Shown here: piece by piece, positions 6,362 to 7,492 of the stretch
Layout of the letters: every line of letters starts with the position of its first letter
How positions within the stretch are numbered: position 1 is the first letter of the stretch
Assembly (NCBI GenBank): GCA_949507465.1
Contig: CATEMS010000285.1
Span: 1-7,492, forward strand
Direction: 5' to 3'
Origin: Flavobacteriaceae bacterium
Lineage (GTDB): Bacteria > Bacteroidota > Bacteroidia > Flavobacteriales > Flavobacteriaceae
Length of the DNA: 7,492 nucleotides
Made by a program: the position numbers and the translations under genes
Notes under the pieces: model-generated
Told to the model about the DNA's origin: nothing
Database searches by the model: none
What the model saw: the letters and a program-made list of their open reading frames with translations, nothing else

Positions 6362-6871
6362 CTATTCAAACAATGCTTTTAGCTCTGTAGCATCTTCAGG
6401 ATTTATTTTACCAGCCAATAATAGGCTGAGTTGTCTTCTTCTAAGGGCAGCTCCAAAGCGTTGTTTTTCTATTTGAGTTTCTGGAACAATTGGTGGTACC
6501 GGCATAGGATTTCCCATTTCGTTAACGGCAACAAAGGTATATATACCTTCATTAGCCTTGCTTTTAATACCACTTTCACGATCTTCTATCCAAACGTCCA
6601 TATACACCTCCATAGAGCTTTTAAAAGCTCTAGAAACTTTCGCTTCAACTGTGACCACACTTCCTAGCGGAATCATTTTATTAAAGGCTACATGATTTAC
6701 AGAGGCAGTTACTACAATTCTGCGGCTATGTCTTCTTGCGGCAATACTCGCCGCGCGATCCATACGCGCTAAGAGTTCTCCACCAAACATATTACCAATA
6801 GGATTGGTCTCACTTGGCAGTACAAGGTCTGTGATGATTGTAAAAGAATCTTTAGGGTTCTTTGGTTCCAT
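6362..6871 (-). CDS. Acyl-CoA thioesterase, hotdog fold (YciA/ACOT type)
   Basis: This cytoplasmic enzyme of 169 residues hydrolyses acyl-CoA to free acid and CoA. The family signature is clear: N23-PIGNMFGGELLARMD with the double Gly at 30-31 and the likely catalytic Asp at 38, then VNHVAFNKMIPLG (58-70) and the strand pair with SSMEVYMDVW. The C-terminal tail (about 125-169) carries the VPPIVPET segment and a charged helix. A longer reading from the ATG at 6901 adds ten residues, but a good -7 promoter element lies inside that extension, so I chose the ATG at 6871. Length is normal for the group. The chain-length preference cannot be read. It lies downstream of, and on the same strand as, the SPOR gene with a 94-base gap, and is convergent with the envC-like gene, so their transcripts may overlap at the 3' ends. 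A 20-bp perfect palindrome lies inside the gene. Confidence 0.92.
   Translation of the reverse strand: MEPKNPKDSFTIITDLVLPSETNPIGNMFGGELLARMDRAASIAARRHSRRIVVTASVNHVAFNKMIPLGSVVTVEAKVSRAFKSSMEVYMDVWIEDRESGIKSKANEGIYTFVAVNEMGNPMPVPPIVPETQIEKQRFGAALRRRQLSLLLAGKINPEDATELKALFE
6613..6632. repeat. 20-bp perfect palindrome inside the thioesterase gene
   Basis: The arm TAGAGCTTTT is followed directly by its reverse complement AAAAGCTCTA, with no loop. On the coding strand it covers codons for R-A-F-K-S-S. It could be a cruciform or protein-binding site, or simply a by-product of self-complementary codons for Ala-Phe-Lys-Ser. Confidence 0.8.
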
Positions 6872-6886
6872 GAGTATTGTTTTTGG

Positions 6887-6894
6887 CAAAGATA
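6887..6894 (-). promoter_or_regulatory. Candidate Bacteroidota -7 promoter element for the thioesterase gene
   Basis: On the minus strand the sequence reads TATCTTTG, an exact fit to the TAnnTTTG element of the main Bacteroidota sigma factor. Transcription would begin near 6880, giving a very short leader before the ATG at 6871. The nearest TTTTG that could be the -33 box (6911-6907) is only 12 bases upstream, shorter than the usual spacing of about 19, so the match is partial. Confidence 0.4.
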
Positions 6895-6965
6895 AAATCA
6901 AAATAGCAAAACAGCAGGGATAATTTATCGATACTTAAGACACAAAGGCATCAATGAAGTGCTTT

Positions 6966-7492
6966 TTACTTTACCAGTAACCAGGCGTCGCTGTTTTGTG
7001 AGGCTTTTATAGCACGCAGGCTCTTAAGAGCCTGGAGTCTATTTTGGAAGCTTGCGTAAACCACTTGGTGTAGGCCATATTTATTTGTTCCTAAGTTTAC
7101 AGCAGCAAATCCTTTTTTGTGAAGCTGGGCAACTTTCCGCTCAGCATTTTCCTTTATTCTGAAAGCACCCGCAACAACATGATATCTACCTGTTTGCTTA
7201 ACAACAGGTACCTCAAGTGTTGGTAGTGGGCTAGAGATACTAAAAGTAGCTTGTTGAATTTGTTTTTCTAGCTTGCTATTGGCTTTTTGTTTTTGCGCAA
7301 AATTATGTTCTTGAACAGTGCCTTCATATATTTTTAAACCCGTTAATCCACAAACAGCCATTGCAATAAGGCCAACGGCAGCGTATTTTATAAATGGCGC
7401 AACACTTCTAGTTGGAGCTCCATGTACCGTGGTTTTTTGGGCTTCATCCAGCTTCTTTTGTTGGATATCTCTAGAAATTTCTGAGGAAACAA
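6966..7492 (-). CDS. Membrane-anchored SPOR-domain protein, C-terminal part (5' end outside window)
   Basis: The frame is open to the right edge of the window, so at least 174 residues are visible and the Met at 7361 is internal. Upstream of it the protein reads VSSEISRDIQQKKLDEAQ..., a polar, probably cytoplasmic stretch. A single membrane helix follows (PFIKYAAVGLIAMAVCGLTG), then a Q/K-rich periplasmic linker. The C-terminal SPOR domain runs from GRYHVVAGAFRIKENAERKV to the end (about 75 residues). SPOR domains bind denuded peptidoglycan glycan strands and target proteins to the division septum, which fits the nearby EnvC-like gene. From memory, flavobacterial proteins of this layout carry HU-like CCDC81 domains at the N-terminus; that part is outside the window and cannot be confirmed. 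An 18-bp perfect palindrome lies near the 3' end of the gene. Confidence 0.88.
   Translation of the reverse strand, partial: VSSEISRDIQQKKLDEAQKTTVHGAPTRSVAPFIKYAAVGLIAMAVCGLTGLKIYEGTVQEHNFAQKQKANSKLEKQIQQATFSISSPLPTLEVPVVKQTGRYHVVAGAFRIKENAERKVAQLHKKGFAAVNLGTNKYGLHQVVYASFQNRLQALKSLRAIKASQNSDAWLLVK
7017..7034. repeat. 18-bp perfect palindrome inside the SPOR gene
   Basis: The arm CAGGCTCTT is followed directly by AAGAGCCTG. On the coding strand it covers codons for Q-A-L-K-S-L. Like the palindrome at 6613-6632 it is centred on TTAA and encodes an A-(F/L)-K-S motif. Confidence 0.8.

Overview
The window looks like part of a chromosome from a member of the Bacteroidota, most likely Flavobacteriia. 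Base composition is AT-rich (about 34-41% GC in the rows counted by hand). No start codon has a Shine-Dalgarno sequence, which is usual for this phylum. One start has a TAnnTTTG-type -7 promoter element. The gene families are also typical: a DUF4292 lipoprotein, a degenerate EnvC-type LytM protein, and a transmembrane SPOR protein next to an acyl-CoA thioesterase. Family names come from reading the proteins and from memory; no database search was possible.

Layout: (1) 1-612 (+) is the C-terminal part of a sugar-phosphate nucleotidyltransferase with a left-handed beta-helix tail; its 5' end lies outside the window. (2) 678-2533 (-) is a two-gene operon. It holds a metallophosphoesterase usually auto-annotated as LpxH/UDP-2,3-diacylglucosamine diphosphatase, followed with a 4-base ATGA overlap by a GT-B glycosyltransferase. 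(3) 2534-2907 is an AT-rich divergent intergenic region. (4) 2908-6355 (+) is a tight three-gene operon: an exported TPR protein, a DUF4292 lipoprotein that resembles LolB, and an EnvC-like murein hydrolase activator. Gaps are 4 and 0 bases. (5) 6362-6871 (-) is a YciA-type hotdog acyl-CoA thioesterase, convergent with envC and 6 bases from it. (6) 6966-7492 (-) is the C-terminal part of a membrane-anchored SPOR protein whose 5' end lies outside the window.

How they fit together: almost everything concerns the cell envelope. EnvC-like and SPOR proteins act in septal peptidoglycan remodelling. The LolB-like lipoprotein points to outer-membrane lipoprotein insertion. The nucleotidyltransferase makes activated sugars. 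The phosphoesterase/glycosyltransferase pair may remodel membrane lipids: its GNHD and GDW(I/V)E motifs fit the PlcP phospholipase C group better than classical LpxH, so the pair could convert phospholipid to diacylglycerol and then to glycolipid.

The best leads are that reinterpretation, the apparent insertion of the pair into an otherwise familiar flavobacterial gene block, and the alignment of the DUF4292 protein with LolB, including LolB's functional loop leucine. I saw no mobile element, CRISPR array, tRNA, rRNA or defence system, and nothing that clearly amounts to an entirely new system.
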